In this document: positions 44,389 to 54,474 of the stretch, one piece after another | How the letters are laid out: every line of letters begins with the position of its first letter | Position numbering within the stretch: the first letter of the stretch is position 1 | Source: Diploptera punctata | Taxonomy: Eukaryota > Arthropoda > Insecta > Blattodea > Blaberidae | Direction of reading: 5' to 3' | Assembly (NCBI GenBank): GCA_030220185.1 | Contig: JASPKZ010010209.1 | Span: 62,001 to 126,000, forward strand | Length of the DNA stretch: 64,000 bases | The notes under the pieces: generated by a model | Database searches by the model: none | Told to the model about the DNA's origin: nothing | The model's input: the letters and a program-made list of their open reading frames with translations, nothing else | Position numbers and translations under genes: made by a program

Positions 44389-44655
44389 TCTGCAAAAAAA
44401 TGAAAGTCGGTATATGCTATTAAAATAAACCGAGGTAATTTTATCCCAAAAAATCGGTGAAATCAGATCATTACAAATGGGGTTTTACCGAAATCCGAAA
44501 TAAAAAATGACTCTACCAACCACCATGTTTGGTTTTTACATACAGGATTTGAGGTACGGCAAGTGTTTAGCGGCTATCTATTATATTCTAAAACCATTGG
44601 GTGTAGGAGTTCACCTGAAACGAAAAAAAAATACCCGGTGACGCCGGGTAATAAT
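44389..44655. repeat. CCCGG-type repeat, right part
   Basis: Continues the split repeat: AAACCGAGGTAATTTTATCC, CCACCATGTTTGG, GTGTAGGAGTTCACC, ending ACCCGGTGACGCCGGGT. Confidence 0.7.
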
Positions 44656-45290
44656 GAACTTGTTAATTATAGTTTTGTAAATTCTTATTTTTACTTTCTT
44701 GAGGATGTATGTGGGTTCCATTAGTAGCTAAAATGTTAGTGGTATCATTTCCACAGCTCTACTGGGTTCATTTCAATTAAACTATTTCATTTCCAAAAGA
44801 AAGTTAGGCCCTAAGTTCCGAAAACTGGTAAAATGGAACTATAAATTCTACTTTGTGAGGGATTCGCTTATTTTTTGCAGTTCGTGCGTGACGAACATTT
44901 TTATATAAGGCAGGTATTGTAAAACAAAAGAGAGCTGATTTTCTAAGTAATGTTAAAGAATGGCTGTTGTCTCCTGGTTCTTCATGGTTGTCATAGAAAC
45001 GATAAAATAAGATCGTAAAATCGCGGTTGTTTTGTTTTATAAATCGCAGCAGGTCTTTGGGGAAAAACACGTTGGTTTGTGCCACAAATCACATTCTTCT
45101 CTATAACTGAACTCACTTTTACAGCCCTCATAATTCACAAATAAAACACGCTCATTTCTCACGAATCTCACATCATTTCTACCAACATTTCACGCACAAA
45201 ATATCTCGCTATAAATTTTAAAAAAGTCAGAGAGGATATGAAATTATTTTGAGGAACATACCATCTTGTGGAATATACAACAACAATAAT
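44656..45290. other. No gene seen
   Basis: AT-rich. The 93-codon minus frame 44804-45085 shows no motif. Confidence 0.5.
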
Positions 45291-45293
45291 AAT

Positions 45294-45659
45294 ATTGTTA
45301 ATAATAATTATAATTAACTTACTTACTAGCATTATCGAACCCGGAGGTTCATGGCCGCGCGAACATAAGCTCTCAATACATTCCTATCCTGAGCTAATGC
45401 TTTCCAATCATCCCTTGTCGGAAATTTTATCCCAGTTGAACCCATGTCCGCATTTTTTGACGGTTGTATTTTTACGGTGAATGATCGTCACTCTTTTGAC
45501 CAAGGTACTTTTTTCGCCTGGCTTATCACCTTCGACCAGTCCGGCATGGGTAACCCTATCGGCAGCAATGCTAACGCCGGCATAGCTCTCGGAATCATTT
45601 AAGCACGCAAGCCACTCCACCACGACAAGGTAAAAGATACCATGGAGGGATTGTTAATA
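45294..45659 (-). mobile_element. Composite LINE derivative 1 (5' module joined to LINE-alpha 3' end)
   Basis: Minus strand: a 5' module (about 45649 down to 45417; starts CCATGGTATC, contains the frame MVEWLACLNDSESY and AADRVTHAGLVEGDKP) is joined to about 100 bp of the LINE-alpha 3' end and tail (45316-45416). ATTGTTAATA at 45294-45303 and 45650-45659 is a likely 10-bp target duplication. The module is shared, to the same start, with 49555-49847. Confidence 0.8.
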
Positions 45660-45660
45660 G

Positions 45661-46022
45661 ATGCAGAAAGAAATTAAACATAGGCACAATTCTGGAAATG
45701 CGCGCTATTATGTATTGCAGAGACTCTTGTCGTTCCAACTTCTTTAAAAAAACGTTAAACTCAAAATATATAAAACTCTTATTCTCCCAGTTATATTATA
45801 TGGATGCGAAACATGGACTTATTTTAGAAAAATCAGAGGGAAAACTTCCAGTTGGTAGACCAAGAATGAGGTGGGAGAACAACATTAACCATGATTTGAG
45901 GGAAGTAGATTATACAGGTGATGACTGGAAAACATTAGCTTAGGATAGGGATGTATATAGAACTTATGTCCGCGCGGCCATGAACTTAAGAGTTCGATAG
46001 TGCCAGTGAGTTAGTTAGTTAA
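45661..46022 (+). mobile_element. LINE-alpha copy with internal deletion
   Basis: GATGCAGAAAGAAATTAAAC through YGCETWT, then a jump directly to EKSEGKLPVGRPRMRWENN, losing about 100 codons. It ends in GTTAGTTAGTTA. Confidence 0.88.
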
Positions 46023-46034
46023 ATATTTTAAATT

Positions 46035-46150
46035 GAGCCACTTCCTCAAAATTTCCCTTATTTTTGTCGTTAACTATTTCCATTATTTAATACATTTCTA
46101 TGTGTTAACATATATTTAGTTTTTTGATGTTAACTTCCAGCCCCAGTTAC
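46035..46150 (-). mobile_element. LINE-alpha upstream scrap
   Basis: GCCACTTCCTCAAAATTTCCC to GATGTTAACTTCCAGCCCC, the segment just after the RT box (compare 14870-14990). Confidence 0.75.
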
Positions 46151-46584
46151 AGGCGACAAAGCAAGTTTCTATGTATTTAAAGTATAAATACACTCTGTAT
46201 AATGGTGGTGTAGTTGTAATATATCAGACTTTGTCATTAGTTTTATTAAGTTTGCACCCCTGCCCGTAGGATGTAATCAGATTGAATGTCGCCCGAACTT
46301 TATAAGTTCACATTTGTTGTTCTTTGCTTCTGCAAACACCAGAGTTCCATTTCCACAGATGTAATCCTCCGCCGAACAAATGCGATAAATTGTACAATGT
46401 TTTTCAGCGTCCAAAGTGCGCGCATTAATAACGCTTACAAGGACAATGTGTTCCCAGCGCAAACTGCTCTCTATTTATGATCAGTAAATTCCCTCCCAGC
46501 TGAATACTTGCTTCACTTAGAAAACAGCCTGAACGCCTTCACTGCTATACGCTATGTTTCTACTAATTATGCCCACCGCTACTA

Positions 46585-46744
46585 TATACTCTCGAGGTAG
46601 CCTGCTGCCTTGCTCGATCCCCGGTCGGGACAAATTTGCTGGGTAAGGTTTTTTCTGGGGTTTTCCTCGCCTGTAAGATAAATGTCAGGAATCTTTAAGG
46701 CCCAAACGGTCCCCAAACATCATCTGGCTTTCATTACCATAAGT
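46585..46744 (+). repeat. SINE-C, partial
   Basis: CTCGAGGTAGCCTGCTGCC, CGATCCCCGGTCGGGACA, CCTCGCCTGTAAGATAAATGTC. Confidence 0.8.
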
Positions 46745-47271
46745 AACGCCACGAGTGATTTCCAAATTATTGATAAATTCACGACTCACGAAGTCAGAAG
46801 TGAATTTATCTAGAGATTTTGGAATCAAGAGTTGCATTTGTTAGGACTATGTAACGAATAAAATTAAGCTGTTTACTCACAAATCATTATTTAACTATAG
46901 TTATTTTAAAATATTTATATAATTAATGTAAACGGCGATGTTTGAAAACAAATGAGAAACGATTGGTACGCTTCATTTCCTTCCTTTGTTCATCACTGCA
47001 GCCAGATCATATTATTTATTGCCAAAAGATCGCAATTATGTAAGAATGCGCCCTAGTGGAGAAATTTATAACCAACGTTATAGGTATTAATTAATTTCTG
47101 ATGTCCTATGATGTAAATATGTCAATTATATTTTTCTGCAACGTCATTTCCTGGAAAATAATTCGTTTAAGAAAGTGCAATCAGTGTTTTTTGTGGTATA
47201 ATCAATTGTTACAAATGTTTTTATATTATCTCTCGTATGCGCTTTCTGCTGACATTCATGCACTATATATA

Positions 47272-48600
47272 CAGGGTGGACCGCTCGAATGGACCTAATT
47301 TCAATTGCTTGTTACTGGCAAACGGTTGAAGATAGAAACTTAAAACAACGTTCATAGTACAGAAAAACTCACCAAGTTTCGAATCCTGTCGGTAGATGGC
47401 ACAAAGATACGTTTCTCGTTCTTAGATTTAATTGTTTGTGAAAATGGCGACTCCGCAGATGAAAGCGCAAGCTGTTTTGTGGTATGCGGAGTTTAAATCA
47501 ATCATTAGAGTTCAAAGGGAGTTCCGGCGTGTGTTTAACCGTGATGCTCCAACTGCTAGAAGCATAAAGAAGTGGCGTGATACATTATTAGCTACAGGAT
47601 CTGTGTTGAAGAAGCATGGTGGTGGTCGCAGAGCATCCGATGAAATGGTAGCAAATGTTCAAGCCGCATTTGAGCGAAGCCCCCGGAAGTCATTAAGAAG
47701 AGCTTCGCGGGAACTTCAAATACCAAAATCGACATTACAACGGATTGTCCACAAACGCCTCAAACTGCACGCATATAAAGTGCAGTTAGTGCAACGTCTG
47801 GAGCCGAATGACATGCCGAAACGAGTGGAATTCGCCAATACGATGCTGGACCGTCTCGGCGCTGATCCTGACTTCATGACCAAGATTTTCTTCTCGGACG
47901 AAGCCACTTTCCATTTGTCAGGCAAGGTAAACCGGCATAATGTGCGGATCTGGGGATCGGAGAATCCTCACGCTATTCAAGAGCATGTTCGTGATAGTCC
48001 GAAGATGAATGTTTGGTGCAGTTTGTCACATAATAAGGTCATTGGACCGTTTTTCTTCGCCGAGAAAACTGTTCGTGGTACCACATATCTTGACATGCTG
48101 GAGCAGTTCTTCTTTCCACAAATTGAACAACTGCAGCCTAACATCATCGTTTTCCAGCAAGATGGTGCTCCTCCCCACTGGTCCAATGAAGTTCGTACGA
48201 CTTTGGACAACATTTTCCCTGGCCGTTGGATTGGTAGGGGAGGACCAATCGCGTGGCCCCCGAGATCTCCCGATTTAACACCACTGGATTTCTTTCTCTG
48301 GGGCTATGTCAAAGATAAAGTTTACACCACCCCAGTCAAAGACCTTCGTGATCTTCGTGAGCGCATCATAGAGGCTATTGAGAACATTCCAGAAGACATA
48401 CTCCAACGTACTTGGCAAGAAATTGTTCATCGCTTTGATATCGTCACAGTGACTGCTGGGGCTCATATAGAGATGTGGTGATCTGGATATCAAAACTTGG
48501 TGAGTTTTTCTGTAATATGAACGTTGTTTTAAGTTTCTATCTTCAACCGTTTGCCAGTAACAAGCAATTGAAATTAGGTCCATTCGAGCGGTCCACCCTG
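47272..48600 (+). mobile_element. Apparently complete DD41D mariner-like transposon
   Basis: 1329 bp. Terminal inverted repeats of 108 bp (47272-47379, 48493-48600) start CAGGGTGGACCGCTCGAATG and differ at one or two positions. TA stands on both sides. The joined flanks give GCACTATATATACAATCTGG, exactly the empty sites at 27793-27800 and 58910-58917 in paralogous MITE-F copies. Undamaged ends and gene suggest recent activity. Confidence 0.97.
47432..48481 (+). CDS. DD41D mariner-like transposase
   Basis: A 349-residue uninterrupted frame, normal length for a mariner transposase. It should cut and reinsert the element by binding its ends. The N-terminal 110 residues look like paired helix-turn-helix DNA-binding segments (QAVLWYAEFKSIIRVQREF; RRASRELQIPKSTLQRIVHK). 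Catalytic residues: FFSDEATF (first Asp, about residue 156), VFQQDGAPPHWSNEV (second Asp), SPDLTPLDFFLWGY (third Asp, the D of PLD). I count 41 residues between the second and third Asp, the spacing of the rosa/DD41D group. The start may be the first Met or Met5 (MATPQMK). No promoter was identified; both inverted repeats lie outside the frame. It is the only intact protein gene I can support in the window. Confidence 0.95.
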   Translation: MFVKMATPQMKAQAVLWYAEFKSIIRVQREFRRVFNRDAPTARSIKKWRDTLLATGSVLKKHGGGRRASDEMVANVQAAFERSPRKSLRRASRELQIPKSTLQRIVHKRLKLHAYKVQLVQRLEPNDMPKRVEFANTMLDRLGADPDFMTKIFFSDEATFHLSGKVNRHNVRIWGSENPHAIQEHVRDSPKMNVWCSLSHNKVIGPFFFAEKTVRGTTYLDMLEQFFFPQIEQLQPNIIVFQQDGAPPHWSNEVRTTLDNIFPGRWIGRGGPIAWPPRSPDLTPLDFFLWGYVKDKVYTTPVKDLRDLRERIIEAIENIPEDILQRTWQEIVHRFDIVTVTAGAHIEMW

Positions 48601-48835
48601 TACAATCTGGTATTTCTTAGAGAGTCAGTCACTGCAAAATAATGCTATGAACTATTCAGAATGTTAAAAAGGAGGTGCTAAACTTTAGTTGGTAAATTTT
48701 AGGCGAAACACGAATGTGATTGGTTGTAAATAAAAAATCATTGAAATGTGATTGGTCATTGACTCCCATTTGGGGCATGACTTAAATAGTCATGTCATAA
48801 CATTGTTTGGATTCGTGTGTGTTTGGGTGACAGAT

Positions 48836-48992
48836 ACTTACTTATTTACTTACTTACTTACTTATTTACTTACTTACTTATTTACTTACTTACTTATTTA
48901 CTTACTTACTTACTTACTTACTTATTTACTTGCTTATTTACTTACTTACTTACTTATTTACTTACTTACTTACTTATTTACTTACTTACTTA

Positions 48993-49032
<40 letters not shown>

Positions 49033-49306
49033 TTTACTTATTTACTTACTTACTTACTTACTTATTTACTTACTTACTTATTTACTTACTTACTTACTTA
49101 CTTATTTACTTACTTACTTATTTACTTACTTACTTGCTTACTTATTTACTTACTTACTTATTTACTTACTTACTTACTTATTTACTTGCTTATTTACTTA
49201 CTTACTTACTTATTTACTTACTTACTTACTTACTTACTTATTTACTTACTTACTTATTTACTTACTTACTTACTTGCTTACTTACTTACTTACTTATTTA
49301 CTTACT
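48836..49306. repeat. (ACTT)n/(ATTT) minisatellite tail, 471 bp
   Basis: Reads ACTTACTTATTT-type units with all frames open as TYLL repeats on the plus strand. It is the expanded 3' tail of the composite LINE on the minus strand. The many open frames here are compositional. Confidence 0.95.
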
Positions 49307-49554
49307 CACTGGCATTATCGAACCCGTAGGTTCATGGCCGCGCGGACATAAGCTCTCCATACATCCCTATCCTGAGCTAATGCTTTCCAATCATTCCCTG
49401 TATAATCTACTTCCCTCAAATCATAGGTAATGTTATTCACCCACCTCATTCTTGGTCTACCAACTGGGTGTTTTCCTTCAGGTTTTCCTACAAGAAGCTT
49501 CCATGCACGTCTTTGATTCCCCATAAGTGCCACATGTCCTGCCCATCGCAGTCT

Positions 49555-49847
49555 TTGGCATGGGTTCTATGGGGTAGTCCCCTCCCGGCGAACCGAATGG
49601 GGGACTATTTGACCTGCGGAAAATTTTACCCCAGTGGAACCAATGTCCGCATTTCTTGACGGTTGTATTTTTACGGTGAAAGATCGTCACTCTTTCGACC
49701 AAGGTACTTTTTTCGTCTGGCTTATCACCTTCGACCAGTCCGGCATGGGTAACCCTATCGGCAGCAATGCTACCGCCGGCATAGCTCTCAGGATCATTTA
49801 AGCACGCAAGCCACTCCACCACGACAAGGTAAAGATACCATGGAGGG
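49555..49847 (-). mobile_element. 5' module of the composite LINE
   Basis: The minus strand frame 49478-49822 begins MVEWLACLNDPESYAGGSIA and runs across the junction. At the junction side it contains AATAGTCCCCCATTCGG and GGGAGGGGACTACCCCATAG. The pattern resembles 5' leader sequence I associate with RTE-like elements, but that is memory, not a search. Confidence 0.65.
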
Positions 49848-49862
49848 GTTTGGGTGACAGAT

Positions 49863-49969
49863 GGATTGAGTAAATCCTACATTATGGGAAAATGTTGCCA
49901 ACTGCCAGAAAACAGAGAAAGAAACAACCACAGTTGTGTAAGCATTGAAAATCTGTATATAAATAAAAA

Positions 49970-50016
<47 letters not shown>

Positions 50017-50595
50017 CATCATCGTCATCATCATTGTTATCTTAGTATAAGGTGCAAAATGGTTTTAACTGCCATATTGTGATGCAGTTGAGAACAGAAA
50101 TAATTATGACAGTTAATTGAATGTTTTATTATTTAGAACCGAGTTGTTAAAGCTTGAATATAGTTATTGTAGAATTTTAATATTTGTGAATATGAATATT
50201 ATGAGTTGGGCGTGAAATCGTGCCATAATGTTAATTAAAGTGTCTCTTTATTTATTCACACTCCCATCAGAGCGTACATATTGATATCTGTATACTGTGG
50301 CATTAATGCGCGCACTTCCCATCAAATCACAAAATTATAATTTTAAATTACCTGATAACCCGCGTGAAAACGATAATGTTTCAATATCATATACAAGTTC
50401 CTGAATTAAAAATTATAGCTGCAGAATCCAACATTTCACAACGACAGGTTAAAACATAGCTACTTTGGTTACGTACTAGGGCCTATATTATTTTAATATG
50501 TACAAATCTGTTTGTGTTTATTTTATTAAATTCACTTTTGTATTAGCTTTAAAAATAATCACAGAGTAGAACCATATCATTATATGATTTTCTGT
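49863..50595. other. No gene seen; (TTA)n at 49971-50017
   Basis: AT-rich sequence; an (ATT)n microsatellite followed by (CAT)n. No coding signal. Confidence 0.55.
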
Positions 50596-50597
50596 TG

Positions 50598-50718
50598 AAA
50601 GCAACGGGAAGCTACCACACCTACAATTCCCTAGTAAAGCTGCAAGCATAGTATGAAAATGCTATTATTGCAGTGAAAGACCTGCCTTTCGGGCAGAATT
50701 ACTGTGGATGGATGGAAA
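50598..50718 (+). repeat. SINE-C 3' half
   Basis: AACGGGAAGCTACCACACC to GGGCAGAATTACTGTGGATGG, without head or body. Confidence 0.8.
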
Positions 50719-50739
50719 TGATTTTCGTTGTGAAATATG

Positions 50740-50900
50740 GATAATTGCGACCGCTAGACCGATATATAAGTGTTCGTTTCAGGTGAACTCCTACACCTAA
50801 TGGGCCGATTATGTTGGTAAACGAACTCGATTTAATTTTGTTTTAATTAACTGCTATATGCCAAGTTTTGTTTCGATTAAATAAAAATTGTGGGCTTGAG

Positions 50901-50905
<5 letters not shown>
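50740..50905. repeat. CCCGG-type repeat fragment, reversed
   Basis: TTGCGACCGCTAGACCGAT, TTTCAGGTGAACTCCTACACC are the reverse complement of the 43600-43660 segment. An (AT)n run follows at 50906-50946. Confidence 0.65.
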
Positions 50906-50949
<44 letters not shown>

Positions 50950-50950
<1 letters not shown>

Positions 50951-51256
50951 AATAAAGTAAAGTGATCCCACAACAGACCCGAAGACCCTTGGGGTAGTAG
51001 GAGGTTAGGGCTCCCACTTTTTCTAGACAATCGGCACTTTATGTCAGCCGGTTTGTCAGCCCTGCGTGATGGCCGCCTTTACCCCCAGAACAAGCGTCTG
51101 GTACTCATTTCCGTTAGAGGCTGAGTCGACCCCAGAGCCATAGTGCCGCCAGAGGGTTTGGGTCAGTTTAAAAATCCTGACCCCAACGGGACTTGAACCC
51201 TCGACCCTCCGGCTTGTAGCTCAGTGCCTTAACCACTACGCTACGGCGTGCCCATA
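50950..51256 (-). repeat. SINE-D, full-length reference copy
   Basis: On the minus strand the head reads GCCGTAGCGTAGTGGTTAAG (A box) and GGGTTCAAGTCCCG (B box). The body has CACTATGGCTCTGGGG and GGGGGTAAAGGCGGCC and ends GGGATCACTTTACT in (AT)n. Confidence 0.88.
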
Positions 51257-51294
51257 TATATATATATATATATTATATTATATATATATTCCTA

Positions 51295-51665
51295 CCAGGG
51301 AAATGAAAATAATTTTAAGTACAGAAATGGATGTTTTAAGAAGATCAGCTGGAAAATCTAGAATGGATAGAAAACGAAATAAAGAGATAAGGGACATTAT
51401 GGGTGTACAAGAGGAGCCGGACATCATAGACATAATAGAAAAGAAAAGATTGCAGTGGTATGATCATGTCAAAAGAATGCTAGAGCAAAGATTGCCTAAA
51501 CTAGTTGTGGAATGGATCCCAATGGAAAGGAGGAAGAGAGGAAGACCGAAGAAAACTTGGATAGAAGGTGTACAAGCGGCTATGAATATGGGAGGATTGG
51601 AGGAAGATCAATGGATGGACAGAGAGGAATGATGTTTGGTTTCCGGAAGACGGCGGCAGCTGCCA
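51295..51665 (+). pseudogene. LINE-delta C-terminal part
   Basis: A 109-codon frame: EMDVLRRSAGKSRMDRKRNK, EKKRLQWYDHVKRMLEQRLP, RRKRGRPKKTWIEGVQAAMN. Same family on the minus strand at 52795-53300. Confidence 0.88.
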
Positions 51666-51701
51666 TGATACCGGATGATATATATATATATACACTTGTC
51701 C

Positions 51702-51895
51702 ATCGCTGAGGTCTAGCGATAGCGTCGCTGCCTGTTACACAGCGGGCCAGAGTTCGATTCGCATTCCGGAAAAGTTTACTGAGTGATTTTTTTTTTTGTG
51801 TTTTTGCAAAATTGTAAGACAAATGTCAGGAAACTTTAAGGGCCGAACCGCCCCTGAACATCAACTGGCCATCATAATCACCATCATACTCATGT
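51702..51895 (+). repeat. SINE-C, partial
   Basis: GAGGTCTAGCGATAGCGTC, GAGTTCGATTCGCATTCC, AAGACAAATGTCAGGAAACTTTAAGG, ending in (CAT)-rich sequence. Confidence 0.8.
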
Positions 51896-52147
51896 ATGTG
51901 TGTGTGAATGGCGTGTTTCGTCTTAATGTTGTGTTGTCTCGGAGGTGGCCCTGGAATTGAGCTGATCACTCATTCGGGAAAATCCACAGTTAAAATCCCT
52001 CTCCCGACAGGTCATGTCACTGTAATGTCTGGGTGGCACGTAAAAGTATCTGTAAGGTGAGAGGTTAAACTGAGTTAATTAAAAAGAATATATCTGTATG
52101 TGTTCAGTATGTAACTGATATATTCATTCATTTTGAGAATTTTCCTT

Positions 52148-52485
52148 GTCCCGCGCCGTAGCCGAGTGGTTAAGGCAAGAAGCCTTGGCGCAGATCTACG
52201 GGACTTGCGCTGGTTCGAGTTTCCATGGGGGAAGACATTTTTCTCATGGAATTTTGGCCAGTATGGGACCGGTGCCCACCCAGCATCGTGAGGCATTTGG
52301 GTAGCAATGAGTAGCGACTCCAGGTTGAGAAAACCAGCTATAACGGCTGGGGGACTCGACATGCTGACCACATGTCACCCCTACACTGGCTAGATGATCA
52401 TCTACCTCTGTGATTAACACGTGTGGATGTGAGGTCAGCAGCTGGATGGTCAGCCGAGGGCCTTCTAGGCCTGTCACGGTTGGAC
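52148..52485 (+). repeat. SINE-B, near full length
   Basis: GCGCCGTAGCCGAGTGGTTAAGG, GGTTCGAGTTTCC, complete body, end CCTTCTAGGCCTGTCACGG and a T run. Confidence 0.92.
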
Positions 52486-52599
52486 TTTTTTTTTTTGAGA
52501 ATTTTCCTCATCATTGACGTTTTCTCCAACCAATCTTAGTAATTAACATGAACTAAAAAAAATAAATAAATACACAAATGAGTACGGACTTACAGACTA

Positions 52600-53300
52600 T
52601 CAGTTTGCAACAAACATTCACAAATTTCCCTTAATTAAAGTTCTCCGTCGTTCTCTGTCCTCTGTGTCTTCATCTGTTACACCAAATTTCCACGTTGAAT
52701 TCTGAATGTTATTCTTCCAGGTTGTTCTTGGTCTTTCTTGTCTGCTCCCGCTTTCAGTTTTCCATGCATAGTAGGTATATACATCATCATCATCATGCGG
52801 TATCATGGCAGCTGCCGCCGTCTTCCGGAAACCAAACGCCATTCCTCTCTGTCCATCCATTGATCTTCCTCCAATCCTCTGATATTCATAGCTGCTTGTA
52901 GCTCTTCTATCCAAGTTTTCTTCTGTCTTCCTCTCTTCCTCCTTTCTATTGGGATCCAATCCATAACGATTTTAGGCAATCTTTGCTCTGGCATTCTTTT
53001 GACATGGTTTGTATGCGGATACAAAAAGGAAAGCTGAGTTAAGGAAAGAGTGGGGAATGCTGAGTTTGCAGTGAATGACCTGCTCTTGAGCAGAACACTA
53101 TGAATGAATGAATGTCTATGATGTCCGGCTCCTCTTGTACACTCATAATTTCCCTTATTTCTTTATTTCGTATTCTATCCATTCTAGATTTTCCAGCTGA
53201 TCTTCTTAAAACATCCGTTTCTGTACTCAAAATTCTCTTCATTTCCCTGGTAGGAATTTGCCAGACTTCAGCGGCATCTGAATTATGGTTATAATAAAAC
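52600..53300 (-). pseudogene. LINE-delta copy, interrupted
   Basis: RRKRGRQKKTWIEELQAAMN (52803-53024) and, upstream, TETDVLRRSAGKSRMDRIRN (53039-53371). They are separated at about 53010-53115 by foreign sequence related to the SINE-C 3' end (GTGAATGACCTGCTC..GAGCAGAACACT). Segment 52600-52790 is the 3' end. Confidence 0.85.
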
Positions 53301-53492
53301 AGTGAAGTCTCGTAGACTGCGACGGGCAGGGCATGTGACACACAAATCGGAAATGAAAGAGTGGCATACAAGCTTCTTGTAGGAAAACCAGAGACAAAAC
53401 CCCGAGTTGGTAGACCAAGATTGAAGTGCAGTAATATTAACCATGATTTGAGGGAAGTAGGTTATACAGGGGATAATTGGAAAACATTACGT
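53301..53492 (+). mobile_element. LINE-alpha 3' fragment
   Basis: GTGAAGTCTCGTAGACTGCG to GGGGATAATTGGAAAACATTA, cut before the family end. Confidence 0.8.
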
Positions 53493-53689
53493 AACCCTTT
53501 CGGCAACTTAATTACTTCGGAAATCGGCAATAAAATAGTTTTCGTTAGTTACGAATGCCGAGCGATAAATAGGACTAGCTGAGGATTTCGCTTAGTTTAC
53601 GCAATTATTGCGCAACGGACTGTTATCGCTAGAGTCCGGATGTTAGGCACTTAAAAAGTTCAAAATAAGCAGGCAGAAAGGCACTCTTC

Positions 53690-53995
53690 TTCTTCTTCTT
53701 CTTCTTCTTCTTCTTCTTCACTTCCTGGTTTAGGCAAGAGTTACCTGTTCCGTCTTCACTAATAGATCTAAGACCATCTCTTCCGAGGACGTCCGACATC
53801 TCTTCTTCCTCTTGGAAAATAATGGAAGATTTTATTTGGTAATCTACTTTCTTCCATTCTTTCTACGTGTTCTTTCCACTGTATCTTGTTGTTAAATATC
53901 TTTTCATTTATGGAGTAGATGTGCAGTTCTTCACGGATATCCTCGTTTCTTATCTGGTCCATTCTAGTGCAGCCTTTTTACTCTTCTTAAAAATT
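53690..53995 (-). mobile_element. LINE-beta-like 3' fragment with (GAA)n tail
   Basis: RNEDIREELHIYSINEKIFN, WKEHVERMEESRLPNKIFHY and RGRRDVGRPRKRW on the minus strand. The tail is at 53690-53720. Confidence 0.9.
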
Positions 53996-54470
53996 TCATT
54001 TCGGCAAAAAGGCACTAAAATCATTAATATAGGCACTAAAAAATCAAAATAGGCTCTTACAAAAATGGATTACTACATGAACTTTCACAGCCTTTCGTAA
54101 AGATTATAAACATACGCTATCAAGAGCATTCGAAGATATCAGAGGCGATTTTGGAACTTGTTTTGCCTTTTTCAAAGAGCATACTTATGTTTTGCAGTGT
54201 GTACGTGCTGCGAAACATGGCACTTCTTCGCGCAATTCACTGAAATTTCACACATTTGGCAAAACAATGTCACTTGAGAATATTTTCGCACCAAATTCTT
54301 TCACGAAATTGGTCAGTTTGTCTTTTACTGTTTTACTCTTGTCCGTTCTTTAGGCATCGTGAAACAACTGTTCTAAAGGTAAAAAAAAAGTCCCATACAC
54401 TTGTCTCATAACTTTGTCTTTGAAGCACCTGTCTGTGAACGAGGACTACAGACTGAATTCAGTGTTATCA
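53996..54470. other. No gene seen
   Basis: AT-rich; GGCACTAAAA-type short repeats near 54010-54055. Confidence 0.5.
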
Positions 54471-54474
54471 ATAC

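Larger units (their letters stand above)
46745..48800 (-). mobile_element. MITE-F copy B, split by the DD41D transposon
   Basis: Left part 46745-47271 and right part 48603-48800 together match copies A and C reversed, including the terminal hairpin (46748-46838). The intervening 47272-48600 is the transposon plus one extra TA. Confidence 0.88.
48821..49862 (-). mobile_element. Composite LINE derivative 2 with giant tail and 15-bp target duplication
   Basis: GTTTGGGTGACAGAT at 48821-48835 is repeated at 49848-49862. Between them, on the minus strand: 5' module 49847-49555 (same start as derivative 1), LINE-alpha 3' end 49554-49307 (from RRLRWAGH-coding sequence), then a 471-bp tail of (TAAG)/(TAAA) units. 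The target duplication shows it inserted as one unit already deleted. Confidence 0.95.

Noticed and set aside
48752..49430. Three long overlapping frames rich in TYLL repeats
   Set aside because: They are translations of the ACTT/ATTT tail of a LINE; a four-base repeat without stops is open in several frames. No protein is implied.
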